Below the pieces are notes generated by a model, which was given only the letters and a program-made list of their open reading frames with translations, did not search any database and had not been told where the DNA came from. A program made the translations under genes and the position numbers. From UBA12191 sp964422295 (GTDB taxonomy: Bacteria > Planctomycetota > UBA8108 > UBA1146), in the NCBI GenBank assembly GCA_964422295.1, contig CAYRAM010000042.1, positions 1 to 17,715 of the forward strand: DNA of 17,715 nt. The letters are read 5' to 3'. Below are positions 8,081 through 15,930 of this stretch, one piece after another. Position 1 is the first letter of the stretch; the number at the start of each line of letters is the position of its first letter.

Positions 8081-11000
8081 TTACTTCTTTTCCAGTTCGA
8101 GGTTCAAACCCAGGCCCTTGATCTCATTGGTGAGAACGTCGAATGAGACAGGAGTTCCCGCCTGCAGACTGTTTTCACCCTTGACCATCGACTCGTAGAT
8201 CTTTGCACGGCCATCGACATCATCCGACTTTGCCGTGAGCAACTCCTGGAGGATGTGTGCAGCACCGTAGGCTTCCAGCGCCCACACCTCCATCTCTCCG
8301 AATCTCTGTCCTCCGAACCTGGCCTTTCCTCCCAGCGGCTGTTGCGTAATGAGGGAGTATGGACCGGTAGCCCGGGCATGAATTTTGTCATCCACCAAAT
8401 GATGAAGTTTCAGCAGATACATTCTTCCGACGGTGACCTTTTGCTCAAATCGCTCACCGGTACGTCCGTCGTATAGTACTGATTTACCGTCGTCGGTAAG
8501 GCCTGCCTTGGTCAGTTCATCCCGAATCTCTGCTTCCGTGGCTCCGTCGAACACGGGTGTCACGGCGCGGTAACCGAGCTTGTCTGCAGCCCAGCCCAAC
8601 TGGGTTTCCAAGATTTGACCCAGGTTCATTCGGGAAGGCACGCCGAGAGGGTTGAGGATCACCTCAACCATCTGCCCATCATCCAGGAAGGGCAGATCCT
8701 GCAGCGGCAATATTCTGGAGATGACCCCTTTGTTACCGTGTCGACCGGCCATCTTGTCACCGACTGAGAGATTCCTCTTGGTCGCAACCCAAACCTTGAC
8801 CATCTCGATGACTCCCGGAGACAACTCATCTCCACGGGTCATCCGATTCACCTCACGATTCCGGGAATCTTCAAACTCCTCCATCGATTTGAATCGACGG
8901 AAAAGTGCATCCTTGATCTTTTGGTTGTTTTTCTCGGAAGAGCCAAGGAACAACTCGGGATTGAGGGCGATCTTTGCTGAATGAACACTGCGCGACATGA
9001 AAAGTTCTTCTGCCTTGAAGACTCTTCCGTTATCCGGGTTTCGGGGAGAAGAGCCGGTGACATCACGAATCTCACCGAGCAAGGACTCAAGCTCAAAAAT
9101 GATTTTGTCGTGAGTTTCTGATTCCAACTGCTCCATCCTGGTACGCATCGATCGACGCTCTTCCGGAGTAATTTCACTCTTCCGGGAGAACTTCTTCGAT
9201 CCGATAACGACACCTTTGATGCCGGACCCAACGGTGAGGGATTCATTTTTCACATCCTCACCCGCACGTCCGAAGATGGCATGAAGCAGCTTCTCTTCAG
9301 GAGAAAGTTCACTCTTCGATTTTGGAACGACTTTCCCGACCAATATGTCGCCCTGAATTACCTGGGTTCCCGTTTTGATGATTCCACGCTCGTCCAGTTT
9401 TGAGAGCACCCTTTCGGAGACATTGGGAATGTCGCGGGTGAACTCTTCACGACCCAATTTGGTTTCGCGAACTTCGATTTCAAATTCGTCGATGTGGATT
9501 GAGGTGTAGACGTCATCACGTACCAGTTGTTCACTGACGATGATTGCGTCCTCGAAGTTGTACCCATCCCATGACATGAAAGCGACGAGCACGTTTCTGC
9601 CGAGAGAGAGCACACCATTATCCGTGGCGGCTCCATCCGCAATGACATCACCTTTGATCACCTTCTGATTGAGGACGACACAAGGGCGTTGGTTCTGGCA
9701 GGTTCTTTCATTCAAGCCACGGTACTTGCGAAGTTCATAACGCTCTCCATCGATCTCGATATGGGTCGAGTCAACAGCGGTCACCGTTCCATCGCTGGGT
9801 GATCTCATGACCATTCCGGAATATTTGGAGACGTGCTCCTCCATTCCAGTTCCGACCAGAGGCGGATCAGTACGCAACAGGGGGACCGCCTGACGCATCA
9901 TGTTCGACCCCATCAATGCCCTGTTTGCGTCATCGTGTTCAAGGAATGGGATCAACGCTGCCGAAACCCCGATCAACTGCTTGGAAGAGACGTCCATCAG
10001 CTCAATCTTGCCCGGATCAACCATGATGAATTCACCGTTGTAGCGAGCCAGAACCAAATCACCGACGAGCTTGCCATCTTGATCCAGCGGCGAATCCGCA
10101 GGAGTGAGGTACTTGTTTTCCTCTTCGTCTGCTCGAAGAAAGCGGATTCCGCTCTTGGAAAGATCGACCTTGCCATTTTTGACCGGGAAGTAAGGCGTGA
10201 TGAGGAATCCATACTTGTCAATAGTTGCAAAGACACTGAGGCTGGAGATCAGCCCAATGTTTGTTCCCTCAGGAGTTTCGATGGGACAAATCCGCCCGTA
10301 GTGGGAGATGTGCACGTCCCGTACCTCGAAGCCCGCACGCTTCCTGTTCAACCCCCCGGGTCCGAGAGCACTGAGGCGTCTCTCGTGGGTCAACTGTGAG
10401 AGCGGATTGGTCTGGTCCACCACCTGGGACAGTTCGCCTCTACCGAAGAAAAATTCGACTGCGCTGGAAATGGTTTTGGAGTTGATGACAGAGCGTGGAG
10501 TCAAATTCTCCGGCTCCATCATGCTCATCCGCTCCTGGACAGTTCGCTTGAGCTTGAGGAAACCCTTGCGCAACTCATCTCCTGCAAGTTCCTCGATCGT
10601 CCGCACCCGGCGGTTACCCAAGTGGTCGATATCATCCAACTGACCCTGTCGATTGCGGAGTTTGAAGATGTAGGAAATCGACTCAAGGATGTCTTCCTTT
10701 TGAATCACCTGGGCATCATCGGGAAGATCAAGTCCGAATTTGCGATTGATGCGGAAGCGTCCCACCTTGCCGAGGCGGTACTTGGCATCATTCTTGAATT
10801 TGTCGAAGAAAAGTTCTCTCGCCTTGGCAACCTGAGGCGGATTTCCCGGTCGCAGACGTGTGTATATCTTGATCAGCGCATCTTCGTGATCGATGGAATT
10901 GTCTTCCCTGATCGTTTTGAGGAAGAGATCGTCAAAACTTTCGGGAAGCACCTTGAAGCTCGATTTTCCGCCGCGCTTCGCTGTCATGTCCTCAGAGAAG

Positions 11001-11845
11001 TAACTGTTGAGGAAAGTCTCGGTGAACACGTCACCGGTGTGGAGGAGAACCTCACCTGTTTCAGCATCGAGGATGTCTTCCGCACTCACGCGACCCGTAC
11101 GAACGCCGTCAACTTCAGTTCCAATCAACTTGTCAATATCTTTGACCGTACGCGCCTTGACCGTCTCAAGATCGTAGAACTGGGAGAGAAGAGCAGTGGA
11201 AGATCCGAATTCTTCCTCCATGGCACGTAACAGCATCGAGGCAGGGAATTTGCCACTCTGATCGATTCGTACCGACAGGGCACCCTTCTTGGTGACATTG
11301 AACTCGACCCAGGAGCCTCTCTCGGGAATGATTCTGCAGGAGTGAAGCTTGACGTCTCCCGTGTGAATTTCTTCACTGAAATCGACTCCGGGGGAACGGT
11401 GCAACTGGCTGACGATGACACGCTCGGAACCATTTACGATGAACTCCCCTCCGCCGATCATCAGCGGGATCTCACCCAGGTAGACCTCTTCCTCTAGCGA
11501 CTCCCCCTCCTTTTCGAGGCGCAGGCGAATCTTGAAGGGTGCACCATAGGTCAGTTTGAGTTGTCGACACTCATCGACCGTGTAGCGCGGACTGCCTAGG
11601 TCATAACCCAGATAGGTCAGCGTGATGGACTCGTCGTAACTGTTGATGGGAAAGATTTCCCTGAGAATCGATTCGAGACCAATATTGTCCCGATCCGCCC
11701 AATGAACATCCCTCTGGAGGAACTGGGAATACGCATTGATCTGCAATTCCATGAGATTGGGAATCTGCACAGCTCGCAAACCACTGCCAAAAACCTTGGT
11801 GGGTCTCAGTCCATTCTCCACGGCCATCGCTTCATCTGGCGACAT
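8081..11845 (-). CDS. rpoB: RNA polymerase beta subunit
   Basis: This is the beta subunit of RNA polymerase, 1254 aa (E. coli 1342; shorter lineage-specific inserts). Conserved blocks seen are the rifampicin cluster 472-495 (LSQVVDQTNPLSQLTHERRL), the following SALGPGGL and CPIETPEGTNIGL, the catalytic GDKMAGRHGNKGVIS, and the C-terminal QQPLGGKARFGGQRFGEMEVWALEAYGA region that contacts beta'. Within the rifampicin cluster the main resistance positions keep the sensitive state (Asp477, His487, Arg490, Ser492, equal to E. coli 516, 526, 529, 531), while 514, 515 and 518 equivalents are V, V and T. The start ATG at 11845 has AGG 5 nt upstream; an ATG at 11827 is less likely. It follows a 406-nt structured gap after rplL and is 4 nt from rpoC. 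Confidence 0.98.
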   Translation of the reverse strand: MSPDEAMAVENGLRPTKVFGSGLRAVQIPNLMELQINAYSQFLQRDVHWADRDNIGLESILREIFPINSYDESITLTYLGYDLGSPRYTVDECRQLKLTYGAPFKIRLRLEKEGESLEEEVYLGEIPLMIGGGEFIVNGSERVIVSQLHRSPGVDFSEEIHTGDVKLHSCRIIPERGSWVEFNVTKKGALSVRIDQSGKFPASMLLRAMEEEFGSSTALLSQFYDLETVKARTVKDIDKLIGTEVDGVRTGRVSAEDILDAETGEVLLHTGDVFTETFLNSYFSEDMTAKRGGKSSFKVLPESFDDLFLKTIREDNSIDHEDALIKIYTRLRPGNPPQVAKARELFFDKFKNDAKYRLGKVGRFRINRKFGLDLPDDAQVIQKEDILESISYIFKLRNRQGQLDDIDHLGNRRVRTIEELAGDELRKGFLKLKRTVQERMSMMEPENLTPRSVINSKTISSAVEFFFGRGELSQVVDQTNPLSQLTHERRLSALGPGGLNRKRAGFEVRDVHISHYGRICPIETPEGTNIGLISSLSVFATIDKYGFLITPYFPVKNGKVDLSKSGIRFLRADEEENKYLTPADSPLDQDGKLVGDLVLARYNGEFIMVDPGKIELMDVSSKQLIGVSAALIPFLEHDDANRALMGSNMMRQAVPLLRTDPPLVGTGMEEHVSKYSGMVMRSPSDGTVTAVDSTHIEIDGERYELRKYRGLNERTCQNQRPCVVLNQKVIKGDVIADGAATDNGVLSLGRNVLVAFMSWDGYNFEDAIIVSEQLVRDDVYTSIHIDEFEIEVRETKLGREEFTRDIPNVSERVLSKLDERGIIKTGTQVIQGDILVGKVVPKSKSELSPEEKLLHAIFGRAGEDVKNESLTVGSGIKGVVIGSKKFSRKSEITPEERRSMRTRMEQLESETHDKIIFELESLLGEIRDVTGSSPRNPDNGRVFKAEELFMSRSVHSAKIALNPELFLGSSEKNNQKIKDALFRRFKSMEEFEDSRNREVNRMTRGDELSPGVIEMVKVWVATKRNLSVGDKMAGRHGNKGVISRILPLQDLPFLDDGQMVEVILNPLGVPSRMNLGQILETQLGWAADKLGYRAVTPVFDGATEAEIRDELTKAGLTDDGKSVLYDGRTGERFEQKVTVGRMYLLKLHHLVDDKIHARATGPYSLITQQPLGGKARFGGQRFGEMEVWALEAYGAAHILQELLTAKSDDVDGRAKIYESMVKGENSLQAGTPVSFDVLTNEIKGLGLNLELEKK

Positions 11846-11916
11846 GGATACCTGCTTTCATAGCGCACCAAGAGGTTTTCACCATCTGCACCGATGAAAC
11901 GGGCCACAGACGAAAG

Positions 11917-11950
11917 AAAAACCCGCTCGATGCGAGTCCCTGAGATCGGG
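11917..11950 (-). terminator. Candidate attenuator ahead of rpoB
   Basis: On the minus strand CCCG (11950-11947) can pair with CGGG (11925-11922), with either a CTC/GAG extension or an adjacent CTCG/CGAG hairpin of 3-nt loop. The run TTTTTCTTT follows directly (11921-11913). The stem is short and bulged, so termination would be partial at best. It lies about 70 nt before the rpoB start, the position expected for an rpoBC attenuator. Confidence 0.35.
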
Positions 11951-11988
11951 GCGCATTCCTTGCTCCCGCGATCAGCAAACCTTCTTGA

Positions 11989-12007
11989 CGGGAATCCCCG
12001 ATTCCCG
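11989..12007. repeat. Perfect 8-bp inverted repeat
   Basis: cgggaatc (11989-11996), loop ccc, gattcccg (12000-12007). It should form a stable RNA hairpin. No T-run follows on either strand, so it is not a terminator by itself. It could be a processing or pausing element. Confidence 0.75.
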
Positions 12008-12055
12008 CGCGAGATGGACTGCTTGAACAACCCGTTGACGGCTGTCCGGGACCTC

Positions 12056-12107
12056 TCGAAAACCTTCCAGACCCGGACTCCCCCCGGGGCCTACCACTGG
12101 TTTTCGA
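12056..12107. repeat. 9-bp inverted repeat with nested hairpin
   Basis: tcgaaaacc (12056-12064) pairs perfectly with ggttttcga (12099-12107). The enclosed 34 nt contain cccgg (12072-12076) and ccggg (12084-12088), which form a second stem. The nested arrangement in a non-coding gap suggests an RNA structure and not chance alone. Confidence 0.65.
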
Positions 12108-12251
12108 ATCCCGGGAAATGTCCCTCGCACGGACACTCCCCAGCACTCAGTTCCTCCAGGAAACAACGTGATTCATCACCGCCGATATCCCATGAAGGAA
12201 TCCTCCATGGGCGGCGTACTCAACCGTTGGCAATCCTGGTACTGGTGATCA

Positions 12252-12677
12252 CTACTTGAGTTCGACCGAAGCGCCGGCTTCCTCGAGTTCGGCCTTGAGC
12301 TTCTCGGCCTCTTCCTTCGGAACACCCTCCTTGACGGCTTTGGGTGCGGACTCGACCAATTCCTTGGCTTCTTTGAGCCCCAGACCAGTGATGCCACGAA
12401 CGGCCTTGATCACGGGGACCTTCTTGCCACCGTCGCCGGTCAGGACGACATCGAAATCGGTCTTCTCCTCGGCAGCATCTCCGCCGTCTCCGCCTCCGCC
12501 AGCAGCCATCATCGGCATGCCCATCGGCATGGCGGCAGCGCTGACACCAAACTCGTCCTCAAGGACGTCCTTTAACTCGACGAGCTCCATGACGCTGAGG
12601 CCCTTGATGCTCTCCATGATGGCTCCGACCTTTTCGCTCGGTGGTGCCTTTTCTTCGGTTGCAGCTTCATCCGACAT
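12252..12677 (-). CDS. rplL: 50S ribosomal protein L7/L12
   Basis: This is the stalk protein present in several copies per ribosome, which recruits and activates EF-Tu, EF-G and other GTPases. It has 141 aa, slightly longer than the usual 120-130. The N-terminal dimerisation helices include SIKGLSVMELVELKDVLEDEF. An Ala/Met/Gly-rich hinge with GGGGDGGD lies near 60-70. The C-terminal factor-binding domain starts near EEKTDFDVVL and contains KVPVIKAVRGITGLGLKEAK (internal). The first ~16 residues are an added acidic segment. The ATG at 12677 has AAGGGGAG 8 nt upstream, embedded in the end of rplJ, whose stop is 5 nt away. It is last gene before the rplL-rpoB gap. Confidence 0.98.
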   Translation of the reverse strand: MSDEAATEEKAPPSEKVGAIMESIKGLSVMELVELKDVLEDEFGVSAAAMPMGMPMMAAGGGGDGGDAAEEKTDFDVVLTGDGGKKVPVIKAVRGITGLGLKEAKELVESAPKAVKEGVPKEEAEKLKAELEEAGASVELK

Positions 12678-12682
12678 GTCAG

Positions 12683-13213
12683 CTACTCCCCTTCTTCTCT
12701 TTGTTTGTCAGCGATCGCCTGAACAACACCGGGGAGACCGGTGAGCAGATTCTGAGTAATGGCGACCAGGCCAGTCAGCGGTCCGGCAATCGCGGAAACG
12801 ACCGCTGCCTGCGTTTCCTGAACGCTTAGCATCTTCGTCAACTTCTCGGCTTCTTCGGGGCCGAGCACGGAGCCCTCAAGGACTCCTCCCTTGATCTGTA
12901 ACTTCTTGCCCATCTCCTTGCGCATGTCCGCAATCGTTTTGCTTGCGGTAATGGCATCGGCATCACCATCGATCAGGGCCAGAGGTCCCGAAAATGTTTC
13001 AGCGGGAAACTCACGTCCGCTCTCGGTCAGAACTCGTTTGAGCAAGGAGTTCTTGACGACATTGACGCTGAGTCCCGCTTCTCGCAGTTTGATTCGTGCA
13101 CCGTAATCTTCGGAAGAACTCAATCCCGAAAAATCCACGAGGAGCACGTCTTCGGAATTCTCAAGGTGCGAGGACAACTGCTGCGCCATCATCACCTTCA
13201 ATCTGCGGGCCAT
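12683..13213 (-). CDS. rplJ: 50S ribosomal protein L10
   Basis: L10 forms the base of the ribosomal stalk, binding 23S rRNA with L11 nearby and carrying the L7/L12 dimers on its C-terminal helix. It has 176 aa, the usual length. The N-terminal domain shows LLVDFSGLSS, then LREAGLSVNVVKNSLLKRVL and GPLALIDGDADA. The C-terminal part (about 130-176) is the hydrophobic and charged helix that binds L12. The ATG at 13213 is preceded by AAAGGGGGGG. Only 28 nt separate it from rplA, leaving no room for the long leader through which L10-L12 represses its own mRNA in E. coli and Bacillus. Confidence 0.97.
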   Translation of the reverse strand: MARRLKVMMAQQLSSHLENSEDVLLVDFSGLSSSEDYGARIKLREAGLSVNVVKNSLLKRVLTESGREFPAETFSGPLALIDGDADAITASKTIADMRKEMGKKLQIKGGVLEGSVLGPEEAEKLTKMLSVQETQAAVVSAIAGPLTGLVAITQNLLTGLPGVVQAIADKQREEGE

Positions 13214-13241
13214 GGGCCCCCCCTTTCCAACTTCGTTGCTC

Positions 13242-13928
13242 CTACTGGGCCAACTGAACTGCCACGGATGGCGACATCGTTGACTTGATAAACACTTTTT
13301 TCATGTAAACACCCTTGATGGAGTTGGGACGCAACTTCTCGATGTGAGAAACAAAAGCCTGAACATTTTCGACCAACTGATTCTCGTCGAAACTGCGCCG
13401 CCCCACCGGTGCGTGAACGATGCCTCCCGCATCGTTTCTGAATTCGATTTTTCCTGCGACGAACTCCTGCACCGCCGTGACCACATCCGTGGTCACCGTT
13501 CCAGATTTGGGTGTAGGCATCTTGCCTTGTGGGCCAAGGACCTTTCCCAACTTACCGACAAATCTCATCATCGATGGGTGAGCGATGGCTACGTCGAAAT
13601 CAAACCAGCCACCTTCGATTTTTTGGGCGAGTTCCTCACCACCGACTTCGATGGCACCCGCTTCTTTTGCTTCCTCGGCTGCGGGTCCATCCACGAAGGC
13701 AATCACCCGAACCGATTTGCCGATCCCATGGGGAAGGGAGAAAGCACCGCGGATATTGTGCGTACCTTGGCGAGGATCGATGCCGAGACGTACCGCAACT
13801 TCCACGGTTTCATCAAACTTTGCTTTCTGGAATCCCATCACGGTCTTGATCGCTTCCTCCAGGGGAAGTGCCTGCTGACGATCGACCTTTGACTTGTTCC
13901 CGAAGTGCCTTTTGCTCGATTTGGCCAT
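13242..13928 (-). CDS. rplA: 50S ribosomal protein L1
   Basis: L1 is the head of the mobile L1 stalk, moving deacylated tRNA out of the exit site. In many bacteria it also represses its own operon by binding mRNA. It has 228 aa, the normal length. Key blocks are FDETVEVAVRLGIDPRQ (38-54), RGAFSLPHGIGKSVRV, VLGPQGKMPTPKSGTVT and a C-terminal KGVYMKKVFIKSTMSPSV. The form RGAFSLPHGIGK, in place of the common RGTVxLPHGTGK, recalls planctomycete L1. The ATG shares its A with the rplK stop (TGATG), so translation is coupled to rplK. Confidence 0.98.
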   Translation of the reverse strand: MAKSSKRHFGNKSKVDRQQALPLEEAIKTVMGFQKAKFDETVEVAVRLGIDPRQGTHNIRGAFSLPHGIGKSVRVIAFVDGPAAEEAKEAGAIEVGGEELAQKIEGGWFDFDVAIAHPSMMRFVGKLGKVLGPQGKMPTPKSGTVTTDVVTAVQEFVAGKIEFRNDAGGIVHAPVGRRSFDENQLVENVQAFVSHIEKLRPNSIKGVYMKKVFIKSTMSPSVAVQLAQ

Positions 13929-14353
13929 CAGTCCTCCACCTCTATCCCCATGCTCCTTGCGGTACCCGCAACCATGAGCATGGCCGCTTCCACGCTAGCG
14001 GCATTGAGATCGTTCTTTTTTGTTTCAGCGATCTCGCGGAGCTGATCATTGGAAATTTTGGCGACCACCTCATGCCCGGGATTATTGGCAGCTTTTTCGA
14101 GGCCTACAGCCTTTTTGATCAAAACTGCTGCCGGGGGAGATTTGAAGGCCAGATCGAAGGAGCGGTCGTTGTAAACCGTGATCACCACGGGAATCAAGAG
14201 CCCCTGCTGACTGCCTGTGTCCGCATTGAAACGCTGGACGAACTCGCCGATGTTTACGCCATGCTGACCCAGTGCAGGGCCTACCGGCGGAGCAGGTGTA
14301 GCCTGCCCGCCAGGGACCTGCAATTTGATCAGCCCTGTGACTTCTTTTGCCAT
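13928..14353 (-). CDS. rplK: 50S ribosomal protein L11
   Basis: L11 sits at the GTPase-associated centre on 23S rRNA, next to L10, and is needed for stringent-response sensing by RelA-type enzymes. It has 141 aa, the exact family length. The N-terminal thiopeptide-binding segment GGQATPAPPVGPALGQHGVN (15-34) keeps its prolines. The C-terminal RNA-binding domain includes SPPAAVLIKKA and a final EAAMLMVAGTARSMGIEV. The ATG at 14353 has AGGATAGG and then GAGATC upstream. The gap to nusG is 81 nt and contains a small hairpin. The gene overlaps rplA by one base. Confidence 0.98.
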   Translation of the reverse strand: MAKEVTGLIKLQVPGGQATPAPPVGPALGQHGVNIGEFVQRFNADTGSQQGLLIPVVITVYNDRSFDLAFKSPPAAVLIKKAVGLEKAANNPGHEVVAKISNDQLREIAETKKNDLNAASVEAAMLMVAGTARSMGIEVED

Positions 14354-14417
14354 GATCTCTGCCTATCCTGCGGTCAACGAACGGGGCATGACAACACTCC
14401 CGATCTCCCGCTGGGAC

Positions 14418-14433
14418 CTCGATAAAAATCGAG
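14418..14433. repeat. Small inverted repeat between nusG and rplK
   Basis: ctcgat (14418-14423), loop aaaa, atcgag (14428-14433), directly beyond the nusG stop. The T stretch is in the loop and not after the stem, so this is not an intrinsic terminator. It may mark an mRNA processing point in front of the ribosomal protein genes. Confidence 0.55.
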
Positions 14434-14434
14434 A

Positions 14435-15280
14435 TCAGGTTTTCTCTACTTGCCAGTATTCCAAGTCCACCGGAGTATCCCGGCCGAATATGGTAACCAT
14501 TACCCGGAGCTTGCCCGTCTTCGGCTGAATCTCCTCGACGACACCTTCAAAGTTCTCGAACGGTCCATCCTTAACCTTGACGGAATCATTCTTCTTCACA
14601 TCGATCTTCAACTCAGGCGCAGCTTCACTTTCGCGCTGCTCGATCATATCCCTGAGCTTGCGCACCTCATCCGGAGTCATCGGCATCGGCTTGTCGATGG
14701 CACCACCACCGACAAATGATCCCACTCCCTGAACCTCCCGAAGCAGGTACCAGATCTCGTCCACCAATTGGCACTCCATGAAGAAGTAACCTTGGTAGAG
14801 CTTCTGCTCACGCACTCGCTTCTTGCCATCTTTGATCTCGATCACCTTCTGTTTCGGAACCACGATGCTCCGCACGTACTTGTCGAGACCACTGAGGGCC
14901 AATTTTCTCTCCACTTTTCGTGAGAGAGTGTCTTCACGTCCGTTGGCAACCTTGACGACGTACCATTCGTGGTTCAACTCGTCAGAGTCCGATTCTTCTG
15001 GCTTGATGATTCCTGGGACAACCGCAGGAATCACAGGCTCTTCTGCTTCTTCGACTTCGCCTGCCTCCGCCGCTTCAGGCTGCTGAGCTTGATCGTCGTC
15101 GATTTCAGCACTGACTTCTTCAGCACTGACTTCTTCAGCAGAATCCTCTGCCGGTAAAAGCACATCCCCATCCACAGAATCACTGCTCTCCGAATTCGCC
15201 TCGCCGGCGTCTCCGGTTGCGATCGTTTCTTCACCCTCGGAATCGGTGGATTCATCGTGGTTGGGGAATTCACCGATCAT
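14435..15280 (-). CDS. nusG: Transcription factor NusG with long acidic N-terminus
   Basis: NusG binds RNA polymerase through its NGN domain and links it to Rho or to ribosomal protein S10 through its KOW domain. The protein is 281 aa, against about 180 in most bacteria. The NGN domain starts at EWYVVKVANGRED (105-117) and runs to about 200, with LYQGYFFMEC (161-170) and VGSFVGG (186-192). The KOW domain covers about 233-265 (VKVKDGPFENFEGVVEEI). Residues 1-104 are an extension rich in Glu, Asp, Ser and Ala without recognisable fold. The start chosen is ATG at 15280, which overlaps the secE stop as ATGA. An upstream in-frame ATG at 15334 lies inside secE and is unlikely. Confidence 0.95.
   Translation of the reverse strand: MIGEFPNHDESTDSEGEETIATGDAGEANSESSDSVDGDVLLPAEDSAEEVSAEEVSAEIDDDQAQQPEAAEAGEVEEAEEPVIPAVVPGIIKPEESDSDELNHEWYVVKVANGREDTLSRKVERKLALSGLDKYVRSIVVPKQKVIEIKDGKKRVREQKLYQGYFFMECQLVDEIWYLLREVQGVGSFVGGGAIDKPMPMTPDEVRKLRDMIEQRESEAAPELKIDVKKNDSVKVKDGPFENFEGVVEEIQPKTGKLRVMVTIFGRDTPVDLEYWQVEKT
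15106..15135. repeat. 15-bp direct repeat inside nusG
   Basis: cagcactgacttctt occurs twice in tandem (15106-15120 and 15121-15135), and the next bases (cagcag) begin a third diverged copy. It encodes the EEVSAEEVSAE segment at residues 49-59 of the acidic extension, showing that part of the extension grew by short tandem duplication. Confidence 0.9.
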
Positions 15281-15702
15281 GCATAGACCCAGTTCTTTGC
15301 AACCTGCAAGAGACCGTCCGCTAACATGATCCAACCCAAAATGATCACCGCCGTAACGCAGACCACAAAAGAGTTACGCGTGGTCTCTTCGCGGGTCGGC
15401 CAAGTCACTTTGTTCTCCAACTCAGCTTCCGTCTCTATCAGAAAATCGCTGAGACTGGGCTTGTTGTAGTACCAATAGCCTGCCGCCAGAAATGGCACGA
15501 AGACGAGGACGGAAACCAATGACCGAGTTTGGAGGCCCGTTTCAAGAAATGGGATCGTAAAGAGATCACCGTCTCCCATGCCATTTCCTTCGAGCCAGCT
15601 TGCAATCGAAATGGTTGCAAAGAGGCCGACACCACCAAAGATCACTGCGAGAGCACCTCGTGCCCACTTGCCTTGACCTTCTTTGTAGAGACGAAAACTC
15701 AT
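15277..15702 (-). CDS. secE: Preprotein translocase subunit SecE
   Basis: SecE clamps SecY in the inner membrane export channel. It has 141 aa with three predicted membrane segments (about 17-36, 61-79 and 112-133). Most bacteria have a short SecE with one segment, while E. coli has three. The conserved amphipathic block is KVTWPTREET (98-107), just before the last segment, which together form the essential core. The N-terminal pattern RLYKEGQGKWARG is like that of planctomycete SecE as I recall it. The ATG at 15702 has GGAG close upstream and a GAGAGAGGG stretch before it. It follows tRNA-Trp by 129 nt and overlaps nusG by 4 nt. Confidence 0.93.
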   Translation of the reverse strand: MSFRLYKEGQGKWARGALAVIFGGVGLFATISIASWLEGNGMGDGDLFTIPFLETGLQTRSLVSVLVFVPFLAAGYWYYNKPSLSDFLIETEAELENKVTWPTREETTRNSFVVCVTAVIILGWIMLADGLLQVAKNWVYA

Positions 15703-15721
15703 CGACTCCGACCCTCTCTCT

Positions 15722-15739
15722 TGATCGCCGCAGCGATCA
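15722..15739. repeat. Inverted repeat in the secE leader
   Basis: tgatcgc (15722-15728), loop cgca, gcgatca (15733-15739): a 7-bp perfect stem about 20 nt before the secE start. It has no T-run and could affect mRNA processing after excision of tRNA-Trp. The nearby stretch also contains a direct repeat gcagcgca (15761-15778). Confidence 0.6.
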
Positions 15740-15831
15740 TTTCAATGTATTCGCAACAATGCAGCGCAGTGCAGCGCACCACAGCCACCGAATCCTGCGG
15801 GCTTCACAATCCCGATCCTCAAACACAAGGT

Positions 15832-15908
15832 TGGCAGGGCAGGAGGGACTCGAACCCCCAACCCGCGGATTTGGAATCCGCTGCTCTACCAATTGGAGCT
15901 ACTGCCCT
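15832..15908 (-). tRNA. tRNA-Trp (anticodon CCA)
   Basis: The minus strand folds as a full cloverleaf: acceptor AGGGCAG/CTGCCCT, discriminator G, D arm GCTC/GAGC, anticodon stem GCGGA/TCCGC with loop TTCCAAA, and T arm with TTCGAGT. The 3' CCA is encoded (15832-15834). A tRNA-Trp just ahead of secE is a common bacterial arrangement. It lies between tuf and secE, without a terminator seen on either side, so it is probably cut out of a longer transcript. Confidence 0.97.
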
Positions 15909-15930
15909 CCCGTGCCGCAGATCCGAACAA

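Larger units (their letters stand above)
11846..12251 (-). other. Structured rplL-rpoB intergenic region
   Basis: This 406-nt gap contains no recognisable gene. Read on the minus strand it offers, in order: a bulged hairpin ccgcc/ggcgg plus catg/catg (12179-12214); a 9-bp inverted repeat (12056-12064 with 12099-12107) enclosing a cccgg/ccggg hairpin (12072-12088); a perfect 8-bp inverted repeat with 3-nt loop (11989-12007); and a hairpin followed by a T-run (11917-11950). In E. coli the same gap holds an attenuator and an RNase III site that lower rpoBC relative to ribosomal protein expression; a similar role is inferred here. All three minus frames are partly open, but the translations look non-conserved. 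Confidence 0.6.

Noticed and set aside
11972..12166. Minus-strand 64-codon frame (TTG start) in the same gap, and another at 12030-11806
   Set aside because: Parts look protein-like, which raised the idea of a decayed gene, but no family is recognised and inverted repeats dominate the sequence.
11894..12259. Plus-strand 121-codon frame in the rplL-rpoB gap
   Set aside because: Low-complexity composition, no family resemblance, wrong strand for the operon.
14418..14433. Terminator between nusG and rplK
   Set aside because: The T stretch is the loop of the hairpin and no T-run follows the stem.
15281..15334. Upstream in-frame ATG for nusG at 15334
   Set aside because: It would place 18 codons over the secE end; the ATGA overlap at 15280 is the usual coupled arrangement.
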